Below are positions 41,579 to 50,919 of a stretch of DNA of 51,926 bases, one piece after another. A program made the position numbers and the translations under genes. Source of the stretch: Azohydromonas aeria (GTDB lineage Bacteria; Pseudomonadota; Gammaproteobacteria; Burkholderiales; Burkholderiaceae_C); the NCBI RefSeq assembly GCF_009760915.1, contig NZ_VIDQ01000055.1, positions 1-51,926 on the forward strand. The letters run 5' to 3'. The notes below the pieces were generated by a model that worked only from the letters and a program-made list of their open reading frames with translations, was not told the DNA's origin and searched no databases. The number at the start of each line of letters is the position of its first letter. Position 1 is the stretch's first letter.

Positions 41579-43246
41579 TTAGAGCACTTCCGACGCGAAG
41601 TCCGCCAGCCGAGAGCGCTCGCCGCGCGCGAGCATGACGTGGCCGGAATGCGGCCAGCCCTTGAAGCGGTCCACGGCGTAGGTCAGGCCCGAGCTGCCCT
41701 CGGTGAGGTAGGGCGTGTCGATCTGCGCGAGGTTGCCCAGGCAGACGATCTTGGTGCCCGGGCCGGCGCGCGTGATCAGCGTCTTCATCTGCTTCGGCGT
41801 GAGGTTCTGGGCCTCGTCGATGATGACGAACTTGTTGAGGAAGGTGCGCCCGCGCATGAAGTTCAGGCTCTTGATGCGGATCTTGCTGCGCACGAGCTCG
41901 TTGGTGGCGGCGCGGCCCCACTCGCCGGCGCTGGAGTCGCTGCGCGCGAGCACTTCCAGGTTGTCGTCGAGCGCGCCCATCCACGGGCCCATCTTCTCCT
42001 CCTCGGTGCCGGGCAGGAAGCCGATGTCCTCGCCCACGGGCACCGTTACGCGCGTGACGATGATCTCGCTGTAGCGGCGCTCGTCGAGCACCTGCGACAG
42101 GCCCGCGGCCAGCGTCATCAGCGTCTTGCCGGTGCCCGCCGTGCCGGTGAGGGTGAGGAAGTCGCACTCCGGGTCCATGAGCAGGTTCAGGGCGAAGTTC
42201 TGCTCGCGGTTGCGCGCCGTGACGCCCCAGACGGCGTTCTTCTGGTGGGTGTACTCCTTGAGCGTCTTGAGCACGGCGCTCTTGCCGGTGATCTCGGTGA
42301 CGCGCGCATACAGCGGCGAGGCGCCGGGCGTTTCCAGGTACACGAACTGGTTCACCAGCAGGGCCGGGACCAGCGGGCCGCTGATGCGGTAGTAAGTGTG
42401 GCCGCCCTGCTGCCAGCTCTCCATCGTCTTGCCGTGGCGGTCCCAGAAGTCCGCGGGCAGCTGCAGCACGCCGGTGTAGAGCAGGTCGACATCGTCGAGC
42501 GTCTTGTCGTTGAAGTAGTCCTCGGCGGCCAGGCCCAGCGCGCGGGCCTTGATGCGCATGTTGATGTCCTTGGACACCAGCACCACCTCGCGCTGAGGCT
42601 GTTGCTCGCGCAACGACTGGACCACGCCCAGGATCTGGTTGTCGGCCTTGCCCTGGGGCAGGCCCTGGGGCAGCTTCGTCTCCAGCAGCTGGGTCTGGAA
42701 GAAGAGCTTCCCGAGCGCCTCCTTGTGGCCGGTCTTGGCCAGCGGGATGCCGGCGCTGGGGTCGAGCTTGGCGGCATCGGGGCCGCCGGCCAGGGCATCG
42801 AGGTCGCGGCTGACCTGGCGCACGTTGCGCGAGACCTCGCTCATGCCCTTCTTGTGGCCGTCGAGCTCCTCGAGCGTGATCATCGGCAGGTAGATGTCGT
42901 GCTCGTCGAAGCGGAACAGGCTCATCGGGTCGTGCATGAGCACGTTGGTGTCGAGCACGAAGAGCTTGGCCGGTCCGGTGCTGCGCGGCTTGCGCGGGCG
43001 CGGTGCGGCCTTGGTGTTGGGCGAGGCGGGCTGCGCGCTGGGCGCGGCCGCGGCGGGCGGGGTGAAGTCGAGAGGCGGCGCCGCGGCCTCGGCGGCGTCA
43101 TTGCGCAAGTCCAGCACGGCCGGCTCGGCCTCGGCCGCGGCACCGCGTTTCAAGCCGCGTTTGCCGCCCTTGGGAGCGGCTTGCGACTCGAAATCGACCG
43201 GGGCGAGCTGGGCGGCTTTGCGGGCAGGCGGCTTGGGAAGGGGCAT
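41579..43246 (-). CDS. PIN-PhoH fusion protein (PhoH2-like ATPase/ribonuclease)
   Basis: 555 residues from ATG 43246 (GAGG 8 nt upstream). A basic, Pro/Ala-rich N-terminus (to ~90) precedes a PIN domain with KLFVLDTNVLMHDP (Asp99) and VLVSKDINMRIKARALGL. The C-terminal PhoH ATPase has Walker A GTAGTGKT (368-375), FLPGTEEEKMGPWMGALDDN and Walker B FVIIDEAQN (Asp477, Glu478). PIN-PhoH proteins couple RNA unwinding with sequence-specific RNA cleavage. The N-terminal frame is open 111 codons further but without family similarity. It is a single-gene unit with a terminator and a hairpin-containing leader. Confidence 0.93.
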   Translation of the reverse strand: MPLPKPPARKAAQLAPVDFESQAAPKGGKRGLKRGAAAEAEPAVLDLRNDAAEAAAPPLDFTPPAAAAPSAQPASPNTKAAPRPRKPRSTGPAKLFVLDTNVLMHDPMSLFRFDEHDIYLPMITLEELDGHKKGMSEVSRNVRQVSRDLDALAGGPDAAKLDPSAGIPLAKTGHKEALGKLFFQTQLLETKLPQGLPQGKADNQILGVVQSLREQQPQREVVLVSKDINMRIKARALGLAAEDYFNDKTLDDVDLLYTGVLQLPADFWDRHGKTMESWQQGGHTYYRISGPLVPALLVNQFVYLETPGASPLYARVTEITGKSAVLKTLKEYTHQKNAVWGVTARNREQNFALNLLMDPECDFLTLTGTAGTGKTLMTLAAGLSQVLDERRYSEIIVTRVTVPVGEDIGFLPGTEEEKMGPWMGALDDNLEVLARSDSSAGEWGRAATNELVRSKIRIKSLNFMRGRTFLNKFVIIDEAQNLTPKQMKTLITRAGPGTKIVCLGNLAQIDTPYLTEGSSGLTYAVDRFKGWPHSGHVMLARGERSRLADFASEVL

Positions 43247-43287
43247 GAAGATCCTCTGAGAGATGCGATTGCGAAGGCCACAAAGCA

Positions 43288-43323
43288 CGAAGCCGCACGG
43301 CCCGGAGGGACGGTGCGGCTTCG
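43288..43323 (-). promoter_or_regulatory. Stem-loop in the 5' leader of the PhoH-family gene
   Basis: CGAAGCCGCAC (43288-43298) and GTGCGGCTTCG (43313-43323) are perfect complements separated by 14 nt. It lies 42 bp before the ATG, inside the probable leader. The minus-strand copy is followed by TGCTTTG, so it is not a classical terminator; an attenuator or RNA-stability role is possible. Confidence 0.5.
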
Positions 43324-43537
43324 CGGACAGGCGTGCCGGGGACTGCGAGCCATGCGGCGGTGCCGGCCCGCTGATCGGGGGCGGCTGCTGCAACGGCTGA
43401 ACCTGGACGCCATGTGCCATTTCTAGCATCTTGCATGCCCGACGACGGCATACCCGAGCATGAAACGGACATAAAAAAACTGACACAAAGCGCCGTGGAA
43501 GACGCGCAAAAGCCCGAACGGCGACCGGCCAGACGTA

Positions 43538-43562
43538 GAAAAGCCGGCTCGCAGGCCGGCTT
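43538..43562 (-). terminator. Rho-independent terminator after bcp
   Basis: On the minus strand: AAGCCGGC, loop CTGCGA, GCCGGCTT, then TTC. The 8-bp stem spans 43541-43548 and 43555-43562, about 83 bp after the bcp stop. Confidence 0.75.
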
Positions 43563-43644
43563 CGGAGCACCTGGCGCACAACGCCGGTGCATGCTGCGGT
43601 GCAGCGTCGTCAGCGGGGCGTCAGGACATGCCCCGCGACGGGGA

Positions 43645-44121
43645 TCAGGCGGTGGTCTTGAGGCCCTTGACGGCCTTGAGTACCTCGTCGACGTGGCCGG
43701 CGACCTTGATGCCGCGCCACTCAGCGCGCAGCACGCCGCCCTGGTCGATCAGGAAGGTGCTGCGCTCGATGCCCTTGACCTTCTTGCCGTACATGATCTT
43801 GTTCTTGACCACGCCGAACATGTGGCAGAGCTTCTCTTCGGTGTCGGCGATCAGGTCGAAGGGCAGCTCCAGCGCCTGGCGGAACTTGTCGTGCGAAACC
43901 ATGTTGTCGCGCGACACGCCGAAGACGACTGCGCCGGACTTCACGAATTCCTTGTGCTGATCGCGGAACTGCAGCGCCTCGGTGGTACAACCCGGGGTAT
44001 TGTCTTTGGGGTAGAAATACAGCACCACGATCTGCCCCGCGAAGGCGGCGGGCGTGAATTTGATGCCGCTGGTGGCGAGCGCTTCGAATTCCGGAAGGGG
44101 CTTGTTCAGGGCAGGCGTCAT
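43645..44121 (-). CDS. bcp: Thioredoxin-dependent peroxiredoxin (BCP/PrxQ family)
   Basis: 158 residues. Peroxidatic Cys45 in YPKDNTPGCTTEA, Arg in the VVFGVSRDN segment, and the C-terminal FLIDQGGVLRAEWRGIKV. It reduces peroxides with thioredoxin. The resolving cysteine present at position 50 in E. coli BCP is Leu here (TEALQFRD); the only other cysteine I see is Cys99 in EEKLCHMFG, so the enzyme must resolve differently, either with Cys99 or as a 1-Cys form. A perfect TATAAT -10 sequence lies upstream at 44176-44181. Confidence 0.93.
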   Translation of the reverse strand: MTPALNKPLPEFEALATSGIKFTPAAFAGQIVVLYFYPKDNTPGCTTEALQFRDQHKEFVKSGAVVFGVSRDNMVSHDKFRQALELPFDLIADTEEKLCHMFGVVKNKIMYGKKVKGIERSTFLIDQGGVLRAEWRGIKVAGHVDEVLKAVKGLKTTA

Positions 44122-44175
44122 GGAGGAGGGTTTCTCTTCTCGCTATGGGGCCGGGCAGCGCCGGAGCAACTGTTT

Positions 44176-44181
44176 ATTATA
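44176..44181 (-). promoter_or_regulatory. Candidate sigma-70 -10 element upstream of bcp
   Basis: Perfect TATAAT on the minus strand, in an AT-rich patch (TTTATTATAGAT) of an otherwise GC-rich gap, 55 nt before the bcp ATG. I do not see a good -35 at 16-18 nt, so the call rests on the -10 alone. Confidence 0.4.
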
Positions 44182-44266
44182 GATCGGACCGGGTTACGTC
44201 TGCTGGCGCCGGGAAATAGCCCTGCGTAAATGCGGCAGCGCAGCAACGCGCGCTGCCGGCATGGCC

Positions 44267-44644
44267 TCAAGTCGCTTCGAGCAACAGCGCCGCCGTGACG
44301 ACGCGGCCCTCGCTGGCCAGCACGTTGTAGGTGCGGCAAGCCGCAGGCGTGTCCATGGTCTCCACGCCGATGCCGGCCTGGATCAGCGGGCGCAGCAGCG
44401 CCGGCTTGGCGAAGCGCAATCGTGGCCCGGAACCGAAGATCACCAGCTCCGGCTTGAGCGCCAGCAACTGCCTGAAGTGCTCCTCGGCGAGGTCTTCAAA
44501 GCGCGTGACGGGCCACGACTGCGGCTCGCCGCGCACGGGCACCAGAACACTGTGCCTCCATTCGGTGGCATTGACCCACAAGCGCTGGGGCTCGTGGCGC
44601 GAGATGGCGTTGACGCCTTCGAGATGATCAGGCTGGAACTTCAC
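44267..44644 (-). CDS. Mth938-domain protein (DUF498/NDUFAF3-like)
   Basis: 125 residues from a GTG start. Motifs: MKFQPDHLEGVNAISRHEP, then LALKPELVIFGSGPRLRFAK and IGVETMDTPAACRTYNVLAS, the conserved core of the DUF498 family, whose eukaryotic member NDUFAF3 assists complex I assembly. The bacterial function is not established. It is divergent from the aminotransferase gene with a 59-bp gap. Confidence 0.9.
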   Translation of the reverse strand: MKFQPDHLEGVNAISRHEPQRLWVNATEWRHSVLVPVRGEPQSWPVTRFEDLAEEHFRQLLALKPELVIFGSGPRLRFAKPALLRPLIQAGIGVETMDTPAACRTYNVLASEGRVVTAALLLEAT

Positions 44645-44703
44645 GTGGATAATTCTAGTTTTCGCGCGCGGCAGCGGGCTGCGCGTTTCGCCGGAGACCC
44701 TTC

Positions 44704-45930
44704 TTGAAGCCGATTTCCAAGTCCAGCAAGCTTGCCGACGTCTGTTACGACATCCGTGGCCCGGTGCTGGAAAAGGCCCGCCAGATGGAGGAGGAGGGCC
44801 AGAAGATCATCAAGCTCAACATCGGCAACCTCGCCGTGTTCGGCTTCGACCCGCCCGACGAGATCGTGCAGGACATGATCCGCAACCTCCCCGCCACTGC
44901 AGGCTACACCGACAGCAAGGGCCTCTTTGCGCCGCGCAAGGCGGTCGTGCACTACACGCAGGAGAAGTCGATCGCCGGCGTGACGGTGGACGACGTGTAC
45001 CTGGGCAACGGCGCCTCGGAGCTGATCGTGATGGCGCTCAACGCGCTGCTCGATACCGGCGACGAGATCCTGGTGCCCGCGCCCGACTACCCGCTGTGGA
45101 CGGCGGCCGTGTCGCTCTCGGGCGGGCGCCCGGTGCATTACGTCTGCGACGAGCAGTCGGGCTGGCTGCCCGACCTGGACGACATCCGCAGGAAGATCAC
45201 GCCCAACACGCGCGGCATCGTCGTCATCAACCCCAACAACCCGACCGGCGCGCTGTACCCGCCCGAGCTGCTGCGCGAGATCATCGAGATCGCGCGCCAG
45301 CACCAGCTCATCGTCTTTGCCGACGAGATCTACGACAAGACGCTCTACGACGGCGCCACCCACACCTCGATCGCCTCGCTGGCCGACGACGTGCTGTGCG
45401 TGACCTTCAACGGCCTCTCGAAGAACTACCGCTCCTGCGGCTACCGCGCCGGCTGGATGGTGGTGTCGGGCCCCAAGAAGCACGCCCGAGACTACATCGA
45501 GGGCCTGAACATGCTGGCCTCGATGCGGCTGTGCGCCAACACGCCGGGCCAGCTCGCGATCCAGACCGCGCTGGGCGGCTACCAGAGCATCAAGGACCTG
45601 GTCTGCCCCGGCGGGCGCCTGGCGCGCCAGCGCGACCTGGCCACCGAGATGCTCGGCCAGATCCCGGGCGTGAGCGTCGTCAAGCCCAAGGCGGCGCTGT
45701 ACATGTTCCCGCGCCTGGACCCGAAGCTCTACCCCATCGCCGACGACCAGCAGTTCGCCTACGAGCTGCTGGCCGAGGAGAAGGTGCTCATCGTGCAGGG
45801 CACCGGCTTCAACTGGGTGCAGCCGGACCACTTCCGGCTCGTGTTCCTGCCCAACTCGGACGACCTCGCCGACGCCATCGGGCGCATCGCGCGCTTCCTC
45901 GACAACTACCGCAAACGTCACTCGTTCTGA
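44704..45930 (+). CDS. alaA: Alanine-type pyridoxal-phosphate aminotransferase (AlaA-like)
   Basis: 408 residues from a TTG start with GGAGA about 8 nt upstream. Fold type I aminotransferase: VYLGNGASELIVMALNALLD, VVINPNNPTGALYPPELL, FADEIYDKTLYDG, Schiff-base Lys in FNGLSKNYRSCGYRAGWMVV, and FRLVFLPNSDDLADAIGRIA. AlaA transfers amino groups between glutamate and pyruvate. In betaproteobacteria this gene regularly precedes hom and thrC, as here (32-bp gap), suggesting coordinated amino-acid supply. Confidence 0.9.
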   Translation: MKPISKSSKLADVCYDIRGPVLEKARQMEEEGQKIIKLNIGNLAVFGFDPPDEIVQDMIRNLPATAGYTDSKGLFAPRKAVVHYTQEKSIAGVTVDDVYLGNGASELIVMALNALLDTGDEILVPAPDYPLWTAAVSLSGGRPVHYVCDEQSGWLPDLDDIRRKITPNTRGIVVINPNNPTGALYPPELLREIIEIARQHQLIVFADEIYDKTLYDGATHTSIASLADDVLCVTFNGLSKNYRSCGYRAGWMVVSGPKKHARDYIEGLNMLASMRLCANTPGQLAIQTALGGYQSIKDLVCPGGRLARQRDLATEMLGQIPGVSVVKPKAALYMFPRLDPKLYPIADDQQFAYELLAEEKVLIVQGTGFNWVQPDHFRLVFLPNSDDLADAIGRIARFLDNYRKRHSF

Positions 45931-45962
45931 CTGCGTCCTGACTGAAGACTGAAGAGATCACC

Positions 45963-47273
<1,311 letters not shown>

Positions 47274-47308
47274 CCGGCTCGTCCCGATCGCCCGCCGAGC
47301 CCGCGCCA

Positions 47309-47338
47309 GAGTCCGCGTCCGAGTCCGAATCCGAGTCC
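47309..47338. repeat. Five-unit hexanucleotide repeat directly before thrC
   Basis: GAGTCC, GCGTCC, GAGTCC, GAATCC, GAGTCC in tandem, ending 3 bp before the thrC ATG. It occupies the place where a Shine-Dalgarno sequence is expected. Confidence 0.8.
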
Positions 47339-47341
47339 CGT

Positions 47342-48757
47342 ATGAAGTACATCAGCACCCGCGGCGACGCCACGCCGCGCGGCTTTTCCGAGATCCTGCT
47401 CGAAGGCCTGGCGCCCGACGGCGGGCTGTACCTGCCCACGCACTACCCACAGGTGGACGACGCCACACTCACGCGCTGGCGCGGCCTGCCGTACGCGGAC
47501 CTCGCCTTCGAGATCCTGGCGCTCTACATCGACGACATCCCCGTCGGCGACCTGCGCGAGCTCGCGCGCAAGACCTACACGGCCGAGGTCTTCGGCACGC
47601 ACGAGATCGTGCCGCTCAAGGCCCTGGAGCCGGGCCTGGCGCTGGAAGCCCTGTCCAACGGCCCGACGCTGGCCTTCAAGGACATGGCCATGCAGCTGCT
47701 CGGGAACCTGTTCGAGTACGAGCTCGCGCGCCGCGGCCAGGAGCTCAACATCCTGGGCGCCACGTCGGGCGATACCGGCAGCGCCGCCGAGCACGCCATG
47801 CGCGGCAAGAAGGGCGTGCGCGTGTTCATGCTCAGCCCGCACGGGCGCATGAGCCCGTTCCAGCAGGCGCAGATGTTCAGCCTGCAGGACGAGAACATCC
47901 ACAACATCGCCATCGAGGGCGTGTTCGACGACTGCCAGGACATCGTCAAGGCCGTCAGCAACGACCTGGAGTTCAAGCGCCACTGGCGCATCGGCACCGT
48001 CAACTCCATCAACTGGGCGCGGCTGCTGGCGCAGGTGGTGTACTACTTCGCCGGCTACATCCAGGCCACGAAGTCCAACGACGAGGTCGTCAGCTTCACG
48101 GTGCCCTCGGGCAATTTCGGCAACATCTGCGCCGGCCACGTGGCGCGCATGATGGGCCTGCCCATCGAGCAGCTGGTGTGCGCCACCAACGAGAACGACG
48201 TGCTCGACGAGTTCTTCCGCACCGGCACCTACCGCGTGCGCAAGGGCGCCGAGACGCACGAGACGTCGAGCCCGTCGATGGACATCTCCAAGGCGTCCAA
48301 CTTCGAACGTTTCATCTTCGACCTGCTGGGTCGGAATGCCGATCGGACCCGGCAGCTGTTCAAGGACGAGATCGACGCCCACGGCAGTTTCACGCTGTCG
48401 GACGAGGAGTTCCGCCGCATCGCCGAGTTCGGCTTCGTCTCCGGGCGCAGCACGCACGCCGACCGCGTCGCCACCATCCGCGACACCTTCGAGCGCAGCG
48501 GCGTCGTGATCGACACCCATACCGCCGACGGCGTCAAGGTCGCGCGCGAGCACCTGAAGCCCGGCACGCCGATGATCGTGCTGGAGACGGCGCTGCCGGT
48601 GAAGTTCGCCGCCACCATCGTCGAGGCCCTGGGGCGCGAGCCCGAGCGCCCGGCGGCGCACGTGGGCATCGAGGCGCTGCCCAAGCGCTTCGTGGTGCTG
48701 CCGGTGGACGTGGCGCGGGTCAAGGCGCTGATCGAGCTCGAGTGCGCGGTCGATTGA
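47342..48757 (+). CDS. thrC: Threonine synthase
   Basis: 471 residues. N-terminus MKYISTRGDATPRGFSEILL, PLKALEPGLALEALSNGPTL, PLP Lys in TLAFKDMAMQLLGN, phosphate-binding GATSGDTGSAAEHA, and SFTVPSGNFGNICAGHVARM. It converts O-phosphohomoserine to threonine. It lies 68 bp after hom. The homoserine kinase gene (thrB) is not in the window. A ribosome site is not apparent because a hexamer repeat occupies that position. Confidence 0.97.
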   Translation: MKYISTRGDATPRGFSEILLEGLAPDGGLYLPTHYPQVDDATLTRWRGLPYADLAFEILALYIDDIPVGDLRELARKTYTAEVFGTHEIVPLKALEPGLALEALSNGPTLAFKDMAMQLLGNLFEYELARRGQELNILGATSGDTGSAAEHAMRGKKGVRVFMLSPHGRMSPFQQAQMFSLQDENIHNIAIEGVFDDCQDIVKAVSNDLEFKRHWRIGTVNSINWARLLAQVVYYFAGYIQATKSNDEVVSFTVPSGNFGNICAGHVARMMGLPIEQLVCATNENDVLDEFFRTGTYRVRKGAETHETSSPSMDISKASNFERFIFDLLGRNADRTRQLFKDEIDAHGSFTLSDEEFRRIAEFGFVSGRSTHADRVATIRDTFERSGVVIDTHTADGVKVAREHLKPGTPMIVLETALPVKFAATIVEALGREPERPAAHVGIEALPKRFVVLPVDVARVKALIELECAVD

Positions 48758-48779
48758 CGCGGCGGTTGCGGTAGTCGTG

Positions 48780-49316
48780 ATGAAGGTCGTGGGTTTCTGC
48801 GGCCCCTCCGGCGTGGGCAAGACCACGCTGCTGGAGGGCGTCATCGCCGCGCTGCGCGCGGCCGGGGTGAGCGTGTCGGTGATCAAGCACACCCATAAAC
48901 GCTTCGACATCGACCAGCCGGGCAAGGACAGCTGGCGGCACCGCCAGGCCGGCGCCGGCGAGGTGCTGCTGGCCTCCAGCCAGCGCCTGGCGCTGCTGCG
49001 CGAGCACCCGGTGGACCACGAGCCCGGCATCCACGAGCTGGTGGCCGAGCTGCGCCCGGCCGACTGGGTGCTGGTCGAGGGCTTCAAGCACGCGGCGCTG
49101 CCCAAGGTCGAGGTCTGGCGCGCCGCGCTGGGGCAGCCGCCGCAGTTCCCCGGCGACCCGCACGTCGTGGCCGTGGCTACCGACGACCCGGCCGCGCTGC
49201 CTCAGCTCCCGGGCGGGCTGCCCGTGCTGCCGCTCAACGACGCCGCCGCGGTGGCCGCGCAGCTGCTCGCCTGGGGCGAGCGTTTCAACTACGCAGGAGG
49301 AGACATCCATGGCTGA
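48780..49316 (+). CDS. mobB: Molybdopterin-guanine dinucleotide biosynthesis protein MobB
   Basis: 178 residues. Walker A FCGPSGVGKTTLLEGV, SVIKHTHKRFDIDQPGKDSW, and the C-terminal ADWVLVEGFKHAALPKVEVW are the MobB signature. It is a GTP-binding accessory to MobA. GTG at 48777 directly precedes ATG 48780 and is an alternative start. It overlaps the second moeA by 8 bp. Confidence 0.94.
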   Translation: MKVVGFCGPSGVGKTTLLEGVIAALRAAGVSVSVIKHTHKRFDIDQPGKDSWRHRQAGAGEVLLASSQRLALLREHPVDHEPGIHELVAELRPADWVLVEGFKHAALPKVEVWRAALGQPPQFPGDPHVVAVATDDPAALPQLPGGLPVLPLNDAAAVAAQLLAWGERFNYAGGDIHG

Positions 49317-50565
49317 CAGGCCCCCGCTGCTGAGCCTGGACGAGGCGCAGTCGCGCCTGGTGCAAGGCGCGCAGCCGTTGGCGATCCGGGAGACGCAGGA
49401 GCTCTCCACCTTCGACGCGCTGGGCCGCGTGCTGGCGCAGGACGTGTTCTCGCCGCTGGACGTGCCCCCGGCCGACAACAGCTCCATGGACGGATACGCC
49501 GTCCGCGCCGCTGACGTGCAGCCGGGCGTGGCGATGCCCGTGTCGCAGCGCATCCCGGCCGGCCACGTCGGCCAGGCACTGCAGCCGGGCACGGCGGCGC
49601 GCATCTTCACCGGCGCGCAGCTGCCCGCCGGCGCCGACGCGGTGGTGATGCAGGAAGACGCCACGGCCGGCGAGGGCACGGTCAGCTTTGCGGCCACGCC
49701 GGCCGCTGGCCAGTGGGTGCGCCCGCGCGGCGAGGACGTGCGCGTGGGCGCCGTGGTGCTGCCGCGCGGCAGCCGCCTCACGCCGCAGGCGCTGGGCCTG
49801 GCCGCCACGGTCGGCGCCGCGCGCCTGACGGTGCTGCGCCGCCCGCGCGTGGCGCTGCTGTCCACCGGCGACGAGCTGGTCATGCCCGGCGAGGTCGCGC
49901 CGCAGGACCTGCCGCCCGGCGCCATCTACAACTCCAACCGCTTCACCTTGCGTGGCCTGCTGCAGGCGGCGGGCTGCGACGTCACGGACTTCGGCATCGT
50001 GCCGGACAAGCTCGACGCCACGCGCGAGACCATCCGCCACGCCGCCGCGGGCCACGACCTGATCCTCACCACCGGCGGCGTGTCGGTGGGGGAAGAAGAC
50101 CACGTCAAGCCGGCAGTGCAGGCGCTGGGCCGGCTCGACATGTGGTCCATCGCCACCAAGCCCGGGAAACCGCTGGCCTTCGGCGCCGTGCGGCGTGAGG
50201 GCGACGGCGCCGGCGAGGCGCTGTTCCTGGGCCTGCCGGGCAACCCGGTGTCCACCTACATCACCTTCTTCCTGGCCGTGCGCTCGGTGCTGTGCGCGCT
50301 GCAGGGGCTGCCCACGGCCTTCCCGCGCGGCATCGAGCTGACGGCGGATTTCGACCTGCCCAAGCCGGACCGCAACCGCCGCGAGTTCCTGCGCGCGCGC
50401 GTCGGCGAGGATGGATTGGTAAAGCTCTTTCCCAATCAAAGCTCGGGCGTGCTGACTTCCGCCGTGTGGGCCGACGGCCTGGTGGACAACCCGCCGGGCA
50501 CTGTGATCCGACCTGGCGACCGGGTGCGCTACCTGCCGCTGTCCGGGCTGCTTGCTTCCTGCTGA
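49309..50565 (+). CDS. moeA: Molybdopterin molybdenumtransferase MoeA (second paralogue)
   Basis: 418 residues. Same architecture as the first MoeA: DVPPADNSSMDGYAVRAADV, RIFTGAQLPAGADAVVMQED, LLSTGDELVMPGEVAPQDLP, YNSNRFTLRGLLQAAG, TTGGVSVGEEDHVKPAVQ, LGLPGNPVSTYITFFLAVRS, and QSSGVLTSAVWADGL. The two proteins differ throughout, so this is an old paralogy. An AGGAGG site lies about 7 nt before the ATG. It lies between mobB (8-bp overlap) and moaD (5-bp gap). Confidence 0.94.
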   Translation: MADRPPLLSLDEAQSRLVQGAQPLAIRETQELSTFDALGRVLAQDVFSPLDVPPADNSSMDGYAVRAADVQPGVAMPVSQRIPAGHVGQALQPGTAARIFTGAQLPAGADAVVMQEDATAGEGTVSFAATPAAGQWVRPRGEDVRVGAVVLPRGSRLTPQALGLAATVGAARLTVLRRPRVALLSTGDELVMPGEVAPQDLPPGAIYNSNRFTLRGLLQAAGCDVTDFGIVPDKLDATRETIRHAAAGHDLILTTGGVSVGEEDHVKPAVQALGRLDMWSIATKPGKPLAFGAVRREGDGAGEALFLGLPGNPVSTYITFFLAVRSVLCALQGLPTAFPRGIELTADFDLPKPDRNRREFLRARVGEDGLVKLFPNQSSGVLTSAVWADGLVDNPPGTVIRPGDRVRYLPLSGLLASC

Positions 50566-50570
50566 AACGA

Positions 50571-50825
50571 ATGAACGTCCAGATCCGCTATTTCGCCTCG
50601 CTGCGCGAGGCCCTGGGCCCGGGCGAGTCCGTGGCCGGCCTGCCCGAAGGCAGCACCCTGGCGTCGCTGCGCGATGCGCTGATCGCCCGCGGCGGGGCGC
50701 ATGCCACGGCGCTGGCGCGCGGCCGCAGCGTGCGCTGCGCGCTCGACCAGAAGATGAGCGACGAAGGCGCCGTGCTGCGCGACGGCGCCGAGGTCGCCTT
50801 CTTCCCGCCCGTCACGGGCGGGTAG
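50571..50825 (+). CDS. moaD: Molybdopterin synthase sulfur carrier subunit MoaD
   Basis: 84 residues, ubiquitin-like fold: MNVQIRYFASLREALGPGES, RCALDQKMSDEGAVLRDGAE and the essential C-terminal Gly-Gly in PPVTGG, which is thiocarboxylated. It delivers sulfur to molybdopterin synthase. Its partner moaE, usually the next gene, does not follow here. Confidence 0.95.
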   Translation: MNVQIRYFASLREALGPGESVAGLPEGSTLASLRDALIARGGAHATALARGRSVRCALDQKMSDEGAVLRDGAEVAFFPPVTGG

Positions 50826-50919
50826 TTCTCGCCGGACACCCACCCGTCCGGGGCAGTCGCCCCCGCGGCGACACCCTTTGCAACACCGCCGCGGCCGGCG
50901 GCGGGTCAAAACCTCGGGC

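Larger units (their letters stand above)
43247..43644. other. Intergenic region between bcp and the PhoH-family gene
   Basis: 398 bp holding the phoH leader hairpin (43288-43323) and the bcp terminator (43538-43562). The middle has a run of seven A (43472-43478). I see no gene and no confident promoter. Confidence 0.65.

Noticed and set aside
50826..50919. Short moaE remnant after moaD
   Set aside because: The 94-bp gap has no MoaE-like translation in any frame.
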